A stretch of DNA of 64,000 nucleotides from Arsukibacterium tuosuense (GTDB lineage: Bacteria > Pseudomonadota > Gammaproteobacteria > Enterobacterales > Alteromonadaceae), in NCBI RefSeq assembly GCF_900215315.1, contig NZ_OBEB01000001.1:310001-374000 (forward strand). Reading direction: 5' to 3'. Below the pieces are notes generated by a model. That model did not search any database. It worked only from the letters and a program-made list of their open reading frames with translations, and was not told where the DNA came from. This document shows, one piece after another, positions 33,618 through 43,535 of this stretch (positions are counted from its first letter, which is position 1; each line of letters begins with the position of its first letter). Made by a program: the position numbers and the translations under genes.

Positions 33618-34396
33618 AAAAGCTCGTTACACCAGGATTTCGCCAGCGCCAGATCAAGTGGCTGATTATTATAAGACTGCACCGGCACCAGCCCCATTAG
33701 GGCATTGCTCAGTACCATTGCATCAACCTTTGCCAGCTCAGACAACTGCCAGTTAACCTGTTCAATATCGGGTTGACGCGCTAACAGCTGGCTACGCATG
33801 ACACCGGCAACCCCAGCGCGGTTTAACTGCGGCGTATACCAGCGGCCGGCCCGGTGCATAAACAGATTGGCGGCAATAGCTTCGGTAATAAAACCCTGCT
33901 GATCGCAGACCAGCAGATCGTCAGCCTGTCTCGCAATGGCTTCCTGCTTCAACAACACCTGTTCCAGCCGGTTACAGTGCTTTAATCCCGCGAGTACAGG
34001 TTGCACCGCAAGTCGCAGTTCTGCCAGCATCAAACTAACACCTTGCTGCTGCCACCGGCTGTAGTCCGGCAGCTTACTATGGCTAATATAAATGCTGGCA
34101 GGTGCTATTCCTGCCGGGCTGTAACCACGAAGACCATCACCACGTGAAATCTGAACTTTTAAAACTGCATCAGTCAGTTGTTCAGCTGCTATTGTATCCG
34201 CAACAGCGTCAGTCAGCAGGCGCCAGTCAGCAATATCAATAGCCAGCTGGCGGGCAGTATGTTGCAACCGTGCCAGATGTAACGACCACAGCTGCGGTAT
34301 ACCGTCAGTTACCCGGACCGTGCTGAAAAAGCCATCACCGTATAAAAAGCAGCGATCGTTGGTACTGATAGTATTGGTCACGTGACTGATTAACAA
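33614..34396 (-). CDS. pabC: 4-amino-4-deoxychorismate lyase PabC
   Basis: 260 residues, class IV PLP-dependent fold. GDGFFSTVRV near the start, the PLP lysine in GLKHCNRLEQVLLKQEA, and ITEAIAANLF. Makes p-aminobenzoate for folate. In the conserved fabF-pabC-mltG order, but a terminator-like hairpin separates it from fabF. Confidence 0.93.
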   Translation of the reverse strand: MLISHVTNTISTNDRCFLYGDGFFSTVRVTDGIPQLWSLHLARLQHTARQLAIDIADWRLLTDAVADTIAAEQLTDAVLKVQISRGDGLRGYSPAGIAPASIYISHSKLPDYSRWQQQGVSLMLAELRLAVQPVLAGLKHCNRLEQVLLKQEAIARQADDLLVCDQQGFITEAIAANLFMHRAGRWYTPQLNRAGVAGVMRSQLLARQPDIEQVNWQLSELAKVDAMVLSNALMGLVPVQSYNNQPLDLALAKSWCNELL

Positions 34397-34435
34397 CCCG
34401 GAAATAAGGCCGAGTATGCCTTAAATTGCAGATAA

Positions 34436-34463
34436 AACAAAGGCTGCCGCAGCAGCCTTTGTT
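34436..34463 (-). terminator. Hairpin after fabF
   Basis: AACAAAGGCTGC / GCAGCCTTTGTT perfect 12-base stem, followed on the minus strand by TTTATC. Probably a partial terminator between fabF and pabC. Confidence 0.65.
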
Positions 34464-34478
34464 AAAGCTTAATCGGAA

Positions 34479-35717
34479 TTACACCCGCTTAAACAGGATA
34501 GAACCGTTAGTACCACCAAAACCAAAAGAGTTACATAATGCATACTCCAGCTTCGCCTGGCGGGCAGTGTGCGGCACGTAGTCCAGATCACAGCCATCAC
34601 TGGGGTTATCCAGGTTAATAGTGGGTGTAACCAGCTGATCCTGCAAAGACAGCACGGTTATAATCGACTCTACTGAGCCTGCTGCGCCTAATAAATGGCC
34701 CATCATTGACTTGGAAGAGCTGACCATTAAATTAGCAGGCTTAACACCAAATATTGATTTAATTGCCATGGTTTCCGCAATATCGCCAGCCGGTGTTGAG
34801 GTGCCGTGGGCATTAATATACTGCACCTGATCCGGGTTAACCCCGGCATCATGCAAGGCATTTTTCATTGCCAGTGCCGCACCGGTGCCACTCTCTGGTG
34901 GAGAGGTCATATGATAAGCGTCACCACTCATGCCAAAACCAACCAGCTCGGCATATATTTTGGCACCACGTGCTTTGGCATGCTCGTATTCTTCCACTAC
35001 CATTACGCCGGCACCATCACCGAGCACAAAACCATCACGGTCTTTATCCCAGGGTCGGCTGGCTTTTTCCGGAGCATCATTGCGGGTCGACAGTGCTCTG
35101 GCTGCACCAAAACCACCCATGCCAAGCGGCGTAGAGGCTTTTTCAGCGCCGCCGGCTATCATGGCATCTGCGTCACCATAGGCAATCATCCGCGCAGCCT
35201 GACCAATATTGTGCACCCCGGTAGTACAGGCAGTAACAATACTGATATTCGGCCCCTGCAAACCAAGACTGATTGACAGCTGGCCAGCAATCATATTGAT
35301 AATGGTAGAGGGCACAAAAAACGGAGACAAGCGTTTGGGGCCACTGTTAATTAATTTTGTATGGTTTTCTTCGATTAATCCCAGACCGCCAATGCCTGAG
35401 CCAATAGCCGCACCAATGCGCGGGGCATTTTGTTCAGTAATTTCCAGGCCGGAATCACGAAAAGCCTGAATGCCAGCGGCCACACCGTATTGAATAAACA
35501 AGTCCATTTTCTTGGCGTCTTTAGCCGGAAAATAAGGCTCTATATCAAAATTTTTAACCAGACCTGCAAATTTTGTAGTGTAAGCACTGGTATCGAAATG
35601 CTCGATAAAACCAATACCACTTTGGGCCTGCTGCATAGCCTGCCAGCTGCTGGTTACGTCATTGCCCAACGGCGTTAACATTCCCAGACCGGTCACTACC
35701 ACACGACGTTTTGCCAT
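34479..35717 (-). CDS. fabF: 3-oxoacyl-ACP synthase II FabF
   Basis: 412 residues. Catalytic Cys in [15 protein letters not shown], His in [11 protein letters not shown] and His in [12 protein letters not shown]. Elongates acyl-ACP and controls the unsaturated/saturated balance. Follows acpP, with a terminator hairpin between them. Confidence 0.96.
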   Translation of the reverse strand: MAKRRVVVTGLGMLTPLGNDVTSSWQAMQQAQSGIGFIEHFDTSAYTTKFAGLVKNFDIEPYFPAKDAKKMDLFIQYGVAAGIQAFRDSGLEITEQNAPRIGAAIGSGIGGLGLIEENHTKLINSGPKRLSPFFVPSTIINMIAGQLSISLGLQGPNISIVTACTTGVHNIGQAARMIAYGDADAMIAGGAEKASTPLGMGGFGAARALSTRNDAPEKASRPWDKDRDGFVLGDGAGVMVVEEYEHAKARGAKIYAELVGFGMSGDAYHMTSPPESGTGAALAMKNALHDAGVNPDQVQYINAHGTSTPAGDIAETMAIKSIFGVKPANLMVSSSKSMMGHLLGAAGSVESIITVLSLQDQLVTPTINLDNPSDGCDLDYVPHTARQAKLEYALCNSFGFGGTNGSILFKRV

Positions 35718-35759
35718 CGTGTCCTCCGTCTTAGCAAATTATATCTGTCTTGAAACGAA

Positions 35760-35785
35760 AACGGGTAGCTAAGCTACCCGTTTTA
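35760..35785 (-). terminator. Hairpin between acpP and fabF
   Basis: ACGGGTAGCT / AGCTACCCGT stem with T-runs on both strands. Likely lowers read-through so that the abundant acpP transcript ends here. Confidence 0.75.
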
Positions 35786-35797
35786 CAAGCCTTCAGC

Positions 35798-36034
35798 TTA
35801 CTCAGCGTGGGCTTTAATGTAGTCAATCGCTGACTGAACAGTAGTGATTTTCTCAGCTTCTTCGTCAGGGATTTCAGTATCGAATTCTTCTTCCAGCGCC
35901 ATTACCAGCTCAACAGTATCCAGTGAGTCAGCACCCAGGTCGTCAACAAAAGACGCTTCGTTTTTCACTTCGTCTTCTTTAACACCCAGTTGCTCAATGA
36001 TAATTTTTTTAACGCGTTCTTCGATGTTGCTCAT
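35798..36034 (-). CDS. acpP: Acyl carrier protein
   Basis: 78 residues, very acidic. The phosphopantetheine serine is in [12 protein letters not shown]. Central carrier of fatty-acid synthesis. AAGGAAGAAAAG serves as ribosome site. Between fabG and fabF. Confidence 0.98.
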   Translation of the reverse strand: MSNIEERVKKIIIEQLGVKEDEVKNEASFVDDLGADSLDTVELVMALEEEFDTEIPDEEAEKITTVQSAIDYIKAHAE

Positions 36035-36161
36035 CTTTTCTTCCTTTTTCTCATATAAATCGCAACAATTCGTGCAATTTTGTGTGGCGCTAGTTTATGC
36101 GTAAGCTGCAACTGTTGCAAGCATGCTTACCAGCATTTTTTGCTGGTCAAACCTGCTTTGC

Positions 36162-36911
36162 TTACTGCATATACATCCCGCCGTTAACGTGAATTGTTTC
36201 ACCGGTAATGTACGCTGCCGGCGCCGAAACCAGAAAAGCGACTGTCGCTGCAATTTCTTCTGGCTGGCCCAGCCGGTTGGCTGGAACCTGAGAAAATATT
36301 GCTTCTTTTTGCTCGTCAGACAGCTCTTTAGTCATATCTGTGTCAATAAAACCGGGTGCTACCGCATTAACCGTAATACCGCGTGATGCCACTTCGCGCG
36401 CCAGAGACTTGGTGAAACCCAATACTCCGGCTTTCGCCGCTGCATAATTGGTCTGACCCGCATTACCCATGGAGCCAACAACAGACCCGATAGTAACAAT
36501 GCGACCATAACGTTTTTTCATCATGCTGCGCAAGACCGCTTTACTTAAGCGGAATACCGACGTCAGGTTGGTCTGAATGATGTCAAACCACTCGTCGTCT
36601 TTCATCCGCATCAATAAATTGTCGCGGGTAATACCGGCATTATTAATCAAAATATCAATTTCGCCAAACTGGTTTTTGATTTCGGATAAACATTGTTCAA
36701 TGGAAGCCGCATCAGTAACATTTAATACCAGACCCTGACCATTATTATCTGCCAGGTAAGCTGAAATAGCAGCAGCGCCTTTTTCTGTGGTTGCAGTTCC
36801 AATTACCTTGGCACCCAACGCGGCCAATTGCTCAGCAATAGCACGGCCAATACCGCGACTGGCGCCGGTAACCAGGGCAACTTTGCCTTCTAAAGAGAGT
36901 AAGTTTGTCAT
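36162..36911 (-). CDS. fabG: 3-oxoacyl-ACP reductase FabG
   Basis: 249 residues, SDR fold: TGASRGIGRA, NNAGITRDNLL, and the Ser-Tyr-Lys triad in IGSVVGSMGNAGQTNYAAAK. Reduces 3-oxoacyl-ACP with NADPH. Two bases from fabD. Confidence 0.97.
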   Translation of the reverse strand: MTNLLSLEGKVALVTGASRGIGRAIAEQLAALGAKVIGTATTEKGAAAISAYLADNNGQGLVLNVTDAASIEQCLSEIKNQFGEIDILINNAGITRDNLLMRMKDDEWFDIIQTNLTSVFRLSKAVLRSMMKKRYGRIVTIGSVVGSMGNAGQTNYAAAKAGVLGFTKSLAREVASRGITVNAVAPGFIDTDMTKELSDEQKEAIFSQVPANRLGQPEEIAATVAFLVSAPAAYITGETIHVNGGMYMQ

Positions 36912-36913
36912 CG

Positions 36914-37855
36914 TTATTCCTGTGTAAGCTGGGTCAATGCAGACTGTAACGTTGCCTGATCATTAACTGAACTACTATTAAGATTTTTATCAATCCGTTT
37001 AATCAGACCACTAAGCACTTTGCCGGCACCAAGTTCAATGACATCAGTGACGCCATTGCTTGCCAGCCATTCTATAGTTTCAGTCCAGCGTACCGGGCTG
37101 TATAACTGGCGTACCAGGGCATCTTTAACTGCACCGCTGTCAATCGCAACACTAACATCAACATTGTTCACCACCGGCACGCGTGGCGTATTAAAGTTCA
37201 GCGCAGCTAAATCTACAGAAAGTTGCTCAGCGGCCGGATGCATCAGTGCACAATGCGACGGCACACTAACAGGCAGCGGCAAGGCGCGCTTGGCACCGGC
37301 TGCTTTACAAAGTTCACCGGCCCGCTCAACTGCCGCCTTATGACCGGCAATAACCACCTGGCCAGGTGAGTTGTAATTAACCGGCGCCACAACTTCGCCC
37401 TGCGCCGCTTCTGCACAGGCTTTGGCAATCAGAGCATCGTCCAGGCCAATAATCGCCGACATACCACCCACTCCGGCCGGCACAGCCTGCTGCATATAGT
37501 TACCGCGCTGTTCAACCAGTTTTACCGCAGCGCCAAGGCTTAGTACATCTGCACATACCAGTGCTGAATACTCGCCCAGTGAATGGCCTGCAAAATAAGC
37601 CGGCGTGGTACCACCCTGTTGTTGCCATAAGCGCCAGATTGCCACCGATGCCGTCAACAACGCCGGCTGGGTACGATGTGTTTCATTTAAATCAGCTTCC
37701 GGGCCATTGGCGACCAGCGTTAATAAGTCGTAACCCAGCGCGGCAGAAGCCTCAGCAAAGGTGTTTTTAACGATGTCATGCTGGTATAGCTCGCTCAGCA
37801 TACCAACACTCTGGGAACCCTGACCGGGAAAGACTATTGCAAGTTTTTGAGTCAT
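36914..37855 (-). CDS. fabD: Malonyl-CoA:ACP transacylase FabD
   Basis: 313 residues from ATG 37855 (MTQKLAIVFPGQGSQS), chosen since AGGA is six bases upstream; a frame extension to 37891 adds 12 residues outside the family. Nucleophile in GHSLGEYSAL and His in VPSHCALMHPA. Loads malonyl groups on ACP. Confidence 0.96.
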   Translation of the reverse strand: MTQKLAIVFPGQGSQSVGMLSELYQHDIVKNTFAEASAALGYDLLTLVANGPEADLNETHRTQPALLTASVAIWRLWQQQGGTTPAYFAGHSLGEYSALVCADVLSLGAAVKLVEQRGNYMQQAVPAGVGGMSAIIGLDDALIAKACAEAAQGEVVAPVNYNSPGQVVIAGHKAAVERAGELCKAAGAKRALPLPVSVPSHCALMHPAAEQLSVDLAALNFNTPRVPVVNNVDVSVAIDSGAVKDALVRQLYSPVRWTETIEWLASNGVTDVIELGAGKVLSGLIKRIDKNLNSSSVNDQATLQSALTQLTQE

Positions 37856-37927
37856 TTTTAGTCCTGCACTTTTAACCAATACGGTAGTCAATACAATAAA
37901 ATCTAAACATAAAACAAGAATATTACA

Positions 37928-38887
37928 TCAATAACGGACTAAAGCAGATGCCCAGGCGAAACCACCACCAAAGGCTTCCAGCAGCAGGGTCTGCCCCCGT
38001 TTAATCCGACCATCCCGGATAGCTTCATCCAGCGCGGTGGGAACAGTTGCTGCAGAGGTGTTACCGTAGCGGTCAAGGTTAATCACCACCTGGTCCATCG
38101 ACATATCCAGCTTACGGGCTACCGCAGAAATAATGCGTAAATTAGCCTGATGCGGTACCAGCCAGTCAATTTCTGACTTATCCATGTTATTGGCACTGAG
38201 GGTTTGCTCAACGACCTGCGACAACTTAGTCACAGCGACTTTGAAAACGTCGTTGCCTTTCATGCTGCCCCAGGAATTATGCACTGAGTTTTCATCACCA
38301 CGGATCGGGTTGTCTACATACAATAATTCTGAATATTTGCCGTCGGCATGAATATGGGTAGATAAAATACCCGGCTGCTCAGAGGCCTCCAGCAACACAG
38401 CCCCTGCTGCATCACCGAATAAAATCACCATGGAGCGGTCTTCCGGGCTGATTAGCTGCGACAGGCAATCTGAACCAATTACCAGAATACGTTTGGCAAT
38501 GCCGGTTTTAATATATTGGTCTGCCACACTTAAGCCATAGCAAAAGCCGGCACATGCGGCAGCAATATCAAAAGCAGGAATGGCAGGGATGGCTAATTCG
38601 CGCTGAATTTCACAAGCGGCGCTGGGTAAGGCCCGGGCAGCACTGGTTGTGGCGCAGATAATCATATCAATGCTGTTCTTATCAATACCCGCCGCGTCAA
38701 TCGCTTGCAGCGCCGCCTGAGCGCCCATAGTGGCAACAGATTCGTCGGCGCCGATAATCCGTCGCTCTTTTATACCGGTTCGTTCGATAATCCATTCATC
38801 GGTGGTTTCCACCATGGTTTCTAAATCTGAGTTGGTGCGAACTTGTGACGGGAAATAACTCCCGGTGCCAATAATGCGTGAGTACAT
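37928..38887 (-). CDS. fabH: 3-oxoacyl-ACP synthase III FabH
   Basis: 319 residues. Cys in [12 protein letters not shown], His in [11 protein letters not shown] and Asn in DRYGNTSAA. Starts chains from acetyl-CoA and malonyl-ACP. Six bases after plsX. Confidence 0.97.
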   Translation of the reverse strand: MYSRIIGTGSYFPSQVRTNSDLETMVETTDEWIIERTGIKERRIIGADESVATMGAQAALQAIDAAGIDKNSIDMIICATTSAARALPSAACEIQRELAIPAIPAFDIAAACAGFCYGLSVADQYIKTGIAKRILVIGSDCLSQLISPEDRSMVILFGDAAGAVLLEASEQPGILSTHIHADGKYSELLYVDNPIRGDENSVHNSWGSMKGNDVFKVAVTKLSQVVEQTLSANNMDKSEIDWLVPHQANLRIISAVARKLDMSMDQVVINLDRYGNTSAATVPTALDEAIRDGRIKRGQTLLLEAFGGGFAWASALVRY

Positions 38888-38893
38888 GCGAAC

Positions 38894-39934
38894 CTATGCT
38901 TTATCAATTAATACGTGTTCCAGCCGATCTTTAATCTTGGCAGGCACCTGGCGTTCAACCTCGCGCACTGCTTGTCGGATGGCACTTAAAAATGCGTCTT
39001 TTGTCGCATTTCCATGACTTTTCACTACAATTCCGCGCAATCCTATCAGACTTGCCCCGTTATAGTGGTCGGGGTTCACCCCCTGATAAAGACTTTTTAT
39101 AAAAGGTTTCAGTAACCAGCCAAAAAACTGGGCACTGACTTTCTGGCGTAAACTGGTTTCAAACCGGCGTAAAATGAGCTTGGCCACGCCTTCACAGGTT
39201 TTAAGCGCGACATTGCCGACAAAACCATCACAAACTATCACGTCAGCCTTCCCGGAAAAAATATCATCACCTTCAATATAACCGATATAATTAATGTCAT
39301 TGCAACTGGTGAGTAATTGTGACGCGCGCTTAATCTGGTCAGAGCCTTTAATTTCTTCTTCGCCCATGTTCAGTAACGCTACTTTTGGGTTGTTGATACC
39401 AACAACTTCTTCAGCCATTACCGCCCCCATTACGGCAAACTGAAACAAGGTATCAGCATCACTATTTACGGTAGCGCCTAAATCCAGCATATACACCGGG
39501 TTACCTTTACAACTGGGTAAGCCACTAATCAAAGCAGGTCGTTCCACGCCATTCAGCATTTTAAGCACATAATGGGCCATGGCAATTAAAGCCCCGGTAT
39601 TACCGGCACTGACACACGCCTGCACCTGCTCTTGCTCAACCAGGTCGAGGGCCCGACGCATCGATGACTCACGTTTATTGCGCAGGGCAACGGACGGCTT
39701 ATCGGCCATGCCAACATCATTGTTGCTAGCAACCAGGCTAAGCTGTGGATGAGGAAAATTATTATGAAAAAGTAACTGCTGCTGCAACATGTCAATGTCG
39801 CCACACAACACAAGGTTTAATTGGGGGAATTCGCTAATCGCTGCCAGGGCGGCAGGAATAGTAGTTAGGGGGCCATGGTCGCCCCCCATCATATCTAAAG
39901 CAAGCTTAATCTTGATTGGCTGCACCAGGTGCAT
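38894..39934 (-). CDS. plsX: Phosphate acyltransferase PlsX
   Basis: 346 residues with LALDMMGGDHGP at the N-terminus, ACVSAGNTGALIAMA and VCDGFVGNVALKT. Makes acyl-phosphate for phospholipid synthesis. The ATG at 39934 gives a few residues before the conserved core; a start nearer the core is possible. Between rpmF and fabH. Confidence 0.95.
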   Translation of the reverse strand: MHLVQPIKIKLALDMMGGDHGPLTTIPAALAAISEFPQLNLVLCGDIDMLQQQLLFHNNFPHPQLSLVASNNDVGMADKPSVALRNKRESSMRRALDLVEQEQVQACVSAGNTGALIAMAHYVLKMLNGVERPALISGLPSCKGNPVYMLDLGATVNSDADTLFQFAVMGAVMAEEVVGINNPKVALLNMGEEEIKGSDQIKRASQLLTSCNDINYIGYIEGDDIFSGKADVIVCDGFVGNVALKTCEGVAKLILRRFETSLRQKVSAQFFGWLLKPFIKSLYQGVNPDHYNGASLIGLRGIVVKSHGNATKDAFLSAIRQAVREVERQVPAKIKDRLEHVLIDKA

Positions 39935-39940
39935 CCAGGC

Positions 39941-40105
39941 TTACTTTACTTTACGGCCTTTATAAAAACCATCGGCAGTAATGTGGTGACGACGGTGTGT
40001 CTCACCAGTAGTTGAGTCAACTGACAGCGTAGGGCCAGTTAACGCATCGTGTGAACGGCGCATGTCACGACGTGCACGAGATTTTTTGTTTTGCTGAACA
40101 GCCAT
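39941..40105 (-). CDS. rpmF: Ribosomal protein L32
   Basis: 54 residues: [20 protein letters not shown] then [10 protein letters not shown] and ending [11 protein letters not shown], matching bacterial L32 without the zinc cysteines. AGGAG lies 6-7 bases before ATG 40105. Conserved between yceD and plsX. Confidence 0.97.
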   Translation of the reverse strand: MAVQQNKKSRARRDMRRSHDALTGPTLSVDSTTGETHRRHHITADGFYKGRKVK

Positions 40106-40120
40106 TGTTTTTCTCCTAAA

Positions 40121-40648
40121 TCACTTTTTTTTCAGTTCTTGCAGTATGGCAAAGGGGTTTGGTTTTTCTGGTTCTGGCCCTATGTCTCCGAAACTCATCG
40201 CATCAGCGCTGATATTGCAATCTGCTGCATCATGCATCGGAAACAGTGGTAATGCCAGAATAAGTTCATCCTCAACCAACTGCCGTAAATTTATTTCGCC
40301 GTGCTCGTTGCGAACGATAACATCGTAACGCTCGGGTATTAATGCCAGAGCGGCGTCATCATCGCCTTTAACCGGGGTATAGACAAATTCGCTGTCTAAC
40401 GCCAGCATCATGGGTTCGCCACAACGCTCACAACATACAGTAACCTGACAAACCGCCCCGCCTTTTAATACAGCAAGGCCTTGCTCATCGGTTCCGCACT
40501 CAATTCTTACTGCTACTTCACCTTGTTTTTCAACCAGGCTTTCAGTTAACCGGGTTAAGGTTTGCAGCGGCACTATGCCGTCGAATATCGACCGCTTTTG
40601 CGCAGCTTTAACCGGGTCAAGCGTAACAGGTATTTTCACTTTTTGCAT
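40121..40648 (-). CDS. yceD: YceD/DUF177 protein, large-subunit rRNA accumulation
   Basis: 175 residues with a zinc-type CCERC segment ([12 protein letters not shown]) and the acidic C-terminus [18 protein letters not shown] typical of YceD. In other bacteria it helps 23S rRNA accumulate. First gene of the rpmF-plsX-fab operon; divergent from maf. Confidence 0.93.
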   Translation of the reverse strand: MQKVKIPVTLDPVKAAQKRSIFDGIVPLQTLTRLTESLVEKQGEVAVRIECGTDEQGLAVLKGGAVCQVTVCCERCGEPMMLALDSEFVYTPVKGDDDAALALIPERYDVIVRNEHGEINLRQLVEDELILALPLFPMHDAADCNISADAMSFGDIGPEPEKPNPFAILQELKKK

Positions 40649-40796
40649 AAGGCGCGCATCATATAGAACCCACCCCCTGCTGTCAAAGGGTTCCGGCAGT
40701 TTTTTCAGCTTTTTATCAGCTGTTAAAAAACCAAGCTTTGTTAAAGCTTGTCCCAGTTGGCATAATAGCTTTTTTTCCGCCTTTAATGAGGTTGTA

Positions 40797-41402
40797 ATGA
40801 CACAATCTACCCTGCCTAAGCTCTACCTCGCATCCACCTCGCCCTATCGCCGGCAATTACTGGCAAAACTAACCCCACATTTTATTGCTGTCAAACCGCA
40901 AACAGATGAATCACCGCTGCCAGATGAAGATGCAACCGCTCTGGTTCGCCGGCTGGCAAGAGCAAAAGCACAGGCTGTTGCGGCGACATTGGATGAAGGG
41001 CTGGTTATAGGCTCTGATCAGGTAGCAGTTTTCAATGCTCAGATTATTGGTAAGCCACATACCCACGACAATGCTGTTGCGCAGTTACGCCAGTTTAGTG
41101 GTCACAGTGTAACATTCTTAACCGGGCTGGCTCTGCTCAATGCAGCAACGGGTAACTGCCAGCTGATCGTTGAGCCTTTTACTGTTTGTTTCAGGAAGCT
41201 GACTGAAGCAGAAATTGTTGCTTATGTGGAACGGGAGCAGCCGCTGGATTGCGCCGGCAGCTTTAAGAGCGAGGGACTTGGCATCAGTTTATTCAGCGCC
41301 ATGCGTGGCGACGACCCAAACAGCCTGATTGGTCTGCCACTGATAAAGTTACTGCAGTTACTCCGCAACGAAGGCGTCAATCTGTTAACTTGCGGCGGCT
41401 GA
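40797..41402 (+). CDS. Maf-family nucleotide pyrophosphatase (YceF-like)
   Basis: 201 residues from ATG 40797 with GAGG five bases upstream; the frame is open much further upstream but that overlaps yceD. Maf motifs [26 protein letters not shown] and [20 protein letters not shown]. The position next to yceD-rpmF favours the YceF subgroup (7-methyl-GTP pyrophosphatase). Confidence 0.9.
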   Translation: MTQSTLPKLYLASTSPYRRQLLAKLTPHFIAVKPQTDESPLPDEDATALVRRLARAKAQAVAATLDEGLVIGSDQVAVFNAQIIGKPHTHDNAVAQLRQFSGHSVTFLTGLALLNAATGNCQLIVEPFTVCFRKLTEAEIVAYVEREQPLDCAGSFKSEGLGISLFSAMRGDDPNSLIGLPLIKLLQLLRNEGVNLLTCGG

Positions 41403-41437
41403 ATAACGCAGCGCCGCCGCGGCTGCGATAAAGGGCG

Positions 41438-42082
41438 CTAAATATGTGGCAGTAGCGCCGGTAAATCATCAATGATGGCTTTTGGCTGAAACTGCCGCAA
41501 TACCTCAGCATCATGCACACCATGGGTCACTCCCACTCGCGGCATCGCAATGGCCTGCGCCATTTTCATGTCATGGCTGGTATCGCCCACCATAATCGCA
41601 TTGGCCGGCGTCACCCCTAATTGCTGGCTTATTTGTAACAGCATGTCCGGGTGGGGTTTCGACTGGGCTTCATCGGCACAGCGGCTGGTTACAAAATAAT
41701 GACCAAGCCCGGTTTCGGCAAACATTCTGTCCAGACCCTTTCTGGCTTTGCCCGTTGCCACCGCCAGCAGAATATTTTGTTCAGCCAGGGTTTTTAACAC
41801 CTGCTCTGCACCAGTAAATAATGGTGTTGGTGTGGTGTCATAAATTGTGTAATGATCCCGATAATGTTCAAACAACTGGCTACGCTGCTCCGGGTTAGTC
41901 TCAGGGAACAACACAGCAAACGCCGGATCGAGACTTAAACCAATAATCTGCTTTACTGCGTGACTGGTCGGCACCACTAAACCGGTTAAGCCGGCTGCGG
42001 CCTGCATTGATGACACAATACGACCAATCGAGTCCATGACCGTGCCGTCCCAATCAAAAATGACTAACTTTACTTCTGCCAT
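41438..42082 (-). CDS. HAD-superfamily phosphatase
   Basis: 214 residues, HAD subfamily IA: FDWDGTVMDS (nucleophile Asp), ATGKARKG (motif II/III region) and KPHPDML with VGDTSHDMKMA. Like phosphoglycolate phosphatases; substrate not certain. Starts 16 bases after rluC, a common pairing in this order. Confidence 0.88.
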   Translation of the reverse strand: MAEVKLVIFDWDGTVMDSIGRIVSSMQAAAGLTGLVVPTSHAVKQIIGLSLDPAFAVLFPETNPEQRSQLFEHYRDHYTIYDTTPTPLFTGAEQVLKTLAEQNILLAVATGKARKGLDRMFAETGLGHYFVTSRCADEAQSKPHPDMLLQISQQLGVTPANAIMVGDTSHDMKMAQAIAMPRVGVTHGVHDAEVLRQFQPKAIIDDLPALLPHI

Positions 42083-42098
42083 ATGACGCTTACCTAAA

Positions 42099-43052
42099 CT
42101 ATTTTCTCGTTAATCTGGTCAGGGCGTTTTCCAACTGGGAATCAAGTGGCGCTTCAATTCGCATAGTGGTAAGGCTGTTCGGGTGGGTAAAACTCAGGCT
42201 TTTCGCATGCAAAAATAACCGGTTTAAACCCAGTTGGTTCATTTGACCGCTGAAAGCGTTATCACCATATTTATCATCGCAGGCTATAGGATGCCCTTTG
42301 CAGGCAGTATGCACCCGGATTTGATGAGTACGCCCGGTAACCGGAAATGCCTCTACTAAGGTGCCCTGCTGATATCGTTGCAGGATCCGAAAGCGCGTTT
42401 CCGATGGCTTACCATTTACTTCGTCAACTTTTACTACCCGTTCGCCCGATTGCAGGGTGTTTTTGCGCAGTGCATCGGTCACCTTGCGCACTTTGTTGTC
42501 CCAGTCACCACTGACCAGTGCCCAGTATTTTTTCTCAACCATTTTATCACGCAGTTGCGCATGCAAATGGGTTAATACCGAGCGCTTCTTAGCAATCAGT
42601 AAACAGCCTGAGGTATCCCGGTCCAGCCGGTGCACCAACTCCAGCAACTTCGCCTGGGGACGTAACGCCCGCATCGCTTCAATTACCCCGAACTGCAAAC
42701 CACTGCCACCATGCACCGCCATGCCAGAGGGCTTATTCAGCACAATAAGGTCATTATCTTCAAACAGAATATGGCTTTCCAGTTCGCTGACCAGACTCAG
42801 CTTTACCGATACCCGATCAGGCTCAGCAGCGACGGTTAATGGCGGTACCCTTACAATATCGGCGTGTTGCAGCTTGTACTCAGGTTTGATCCGCTTTTTA
42901 TTAACTCGAACCTCACCTTTTCGTAAAACCCGGTAAATTACACTTTTTGGCACACCCCGCAGGCGCGCCAGCAAAAAATTGTCTATTCGCTGACCGATAA
43001 AATCATCTTCGATTTCAATCATTTGTATCGGTAATTTGATTTCATCCGCCAT
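42099..43052 (-). CDS. rluC: 23S rRNA pseudouridine synthase RluC
   Basis: 317 residues. N-terminal S4 RNA-binding domain (IDNFLLARLRGVPKSVIYRV) then the RsuA/RluA catalytic domain with HRLDRDTSGCLL (catalytic Asp) and GRTHQIRVH. Modifies 23S rRNA at positions 955, 2504 and 2580 in E. coli. Divergent from rne. Confidence 0.93.
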   Translation of the reverse strand: MADEIKLPIQMIEIEDDFIGQRIDNFLLARLRGVPKSVIYRVLRKGEVRVNKKRIKPEYKLQHADIVRVPPLTVAAEPDRVSVKLSLVSELESHILFEDNDLIVLNKPSGMAVHGGSGLQFGVIEAMRALRPQAKLLELVHRLDRDTSGCLLIAKKRSVLTHLHAQLRDKMVEKKYWALVSGDWDNKVRKVTDALRKNTLQSGERVVKVDEVNGKPSETRFRILQRYQQGTLVEAFPVTGRTHQIRVHTACKGHPIACDDKYGDNAFSGQMNQLGLNRLFLHAKSLSFTHPNSLTTMRIEAPLDSQLENALTRLTRK

Positions 43053-43086
43053 GTGCTTTAAATACTCTGCTAAAATTACTTTTAAG

Positions 43087-43535
43087 TTGCTATCCGATGC
43101 ATATTAGTGGGATAATCATCCGGCTAATTATGCCAAAACGTGGCAATTAGGGCGCTCAAAGTGACATAAGAGAAATTGTGCGGCACCGTCAGGGGATGTG
43201 ATCATACCGAAATCGTGGTGAAAACCAACGTTTTTATAGCCCCGGCGTTTAAATAACGCCATTTGCCTGAGGTAATGTTGCGTAATCTGTTACCAACAAC
43301 GGCAAAACACAGTTTCCAGTAACCTGAGCAACAAGAATAATTTGCTATAACGCAACGCCGAACGGCGGTGTGTTTCAGATTCAAACGAAAACAGATAACT
43401 ATACTGTAAATAGTGACAATTTGGTTCCCTCAGGTATCCCAGTCGGGAGACTGCATCATTTGATGCCTGATAACATCTGAACACCCAGGTGCCCAGTAAG
43501 GTTGCGTTGTGGCTGCATAACAGAGTCACCCAACA
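43087..43535 (+). promoter_or_regulatory. Candidate promoter and long leader of rne
   Basis: TTGCTA (43087), 18 bases, then GATAAT (43111) would start a leader of about 410 bases before the rne ATG. It contains GCCGAACGGC and other hairpins. In E. coli the rne leader binds RNase E for autoregulation; the same is inferred here from length and position. No convincing gene is seen in these 480 bases. Confidence 0.45.

Noticed and set aside
43202-43529. Short minus-strand reading frames in the rne leader
   Set aside because: No ribosome sites or recognisable proteins, and they overlap each other; better explained as an untranslated leader.
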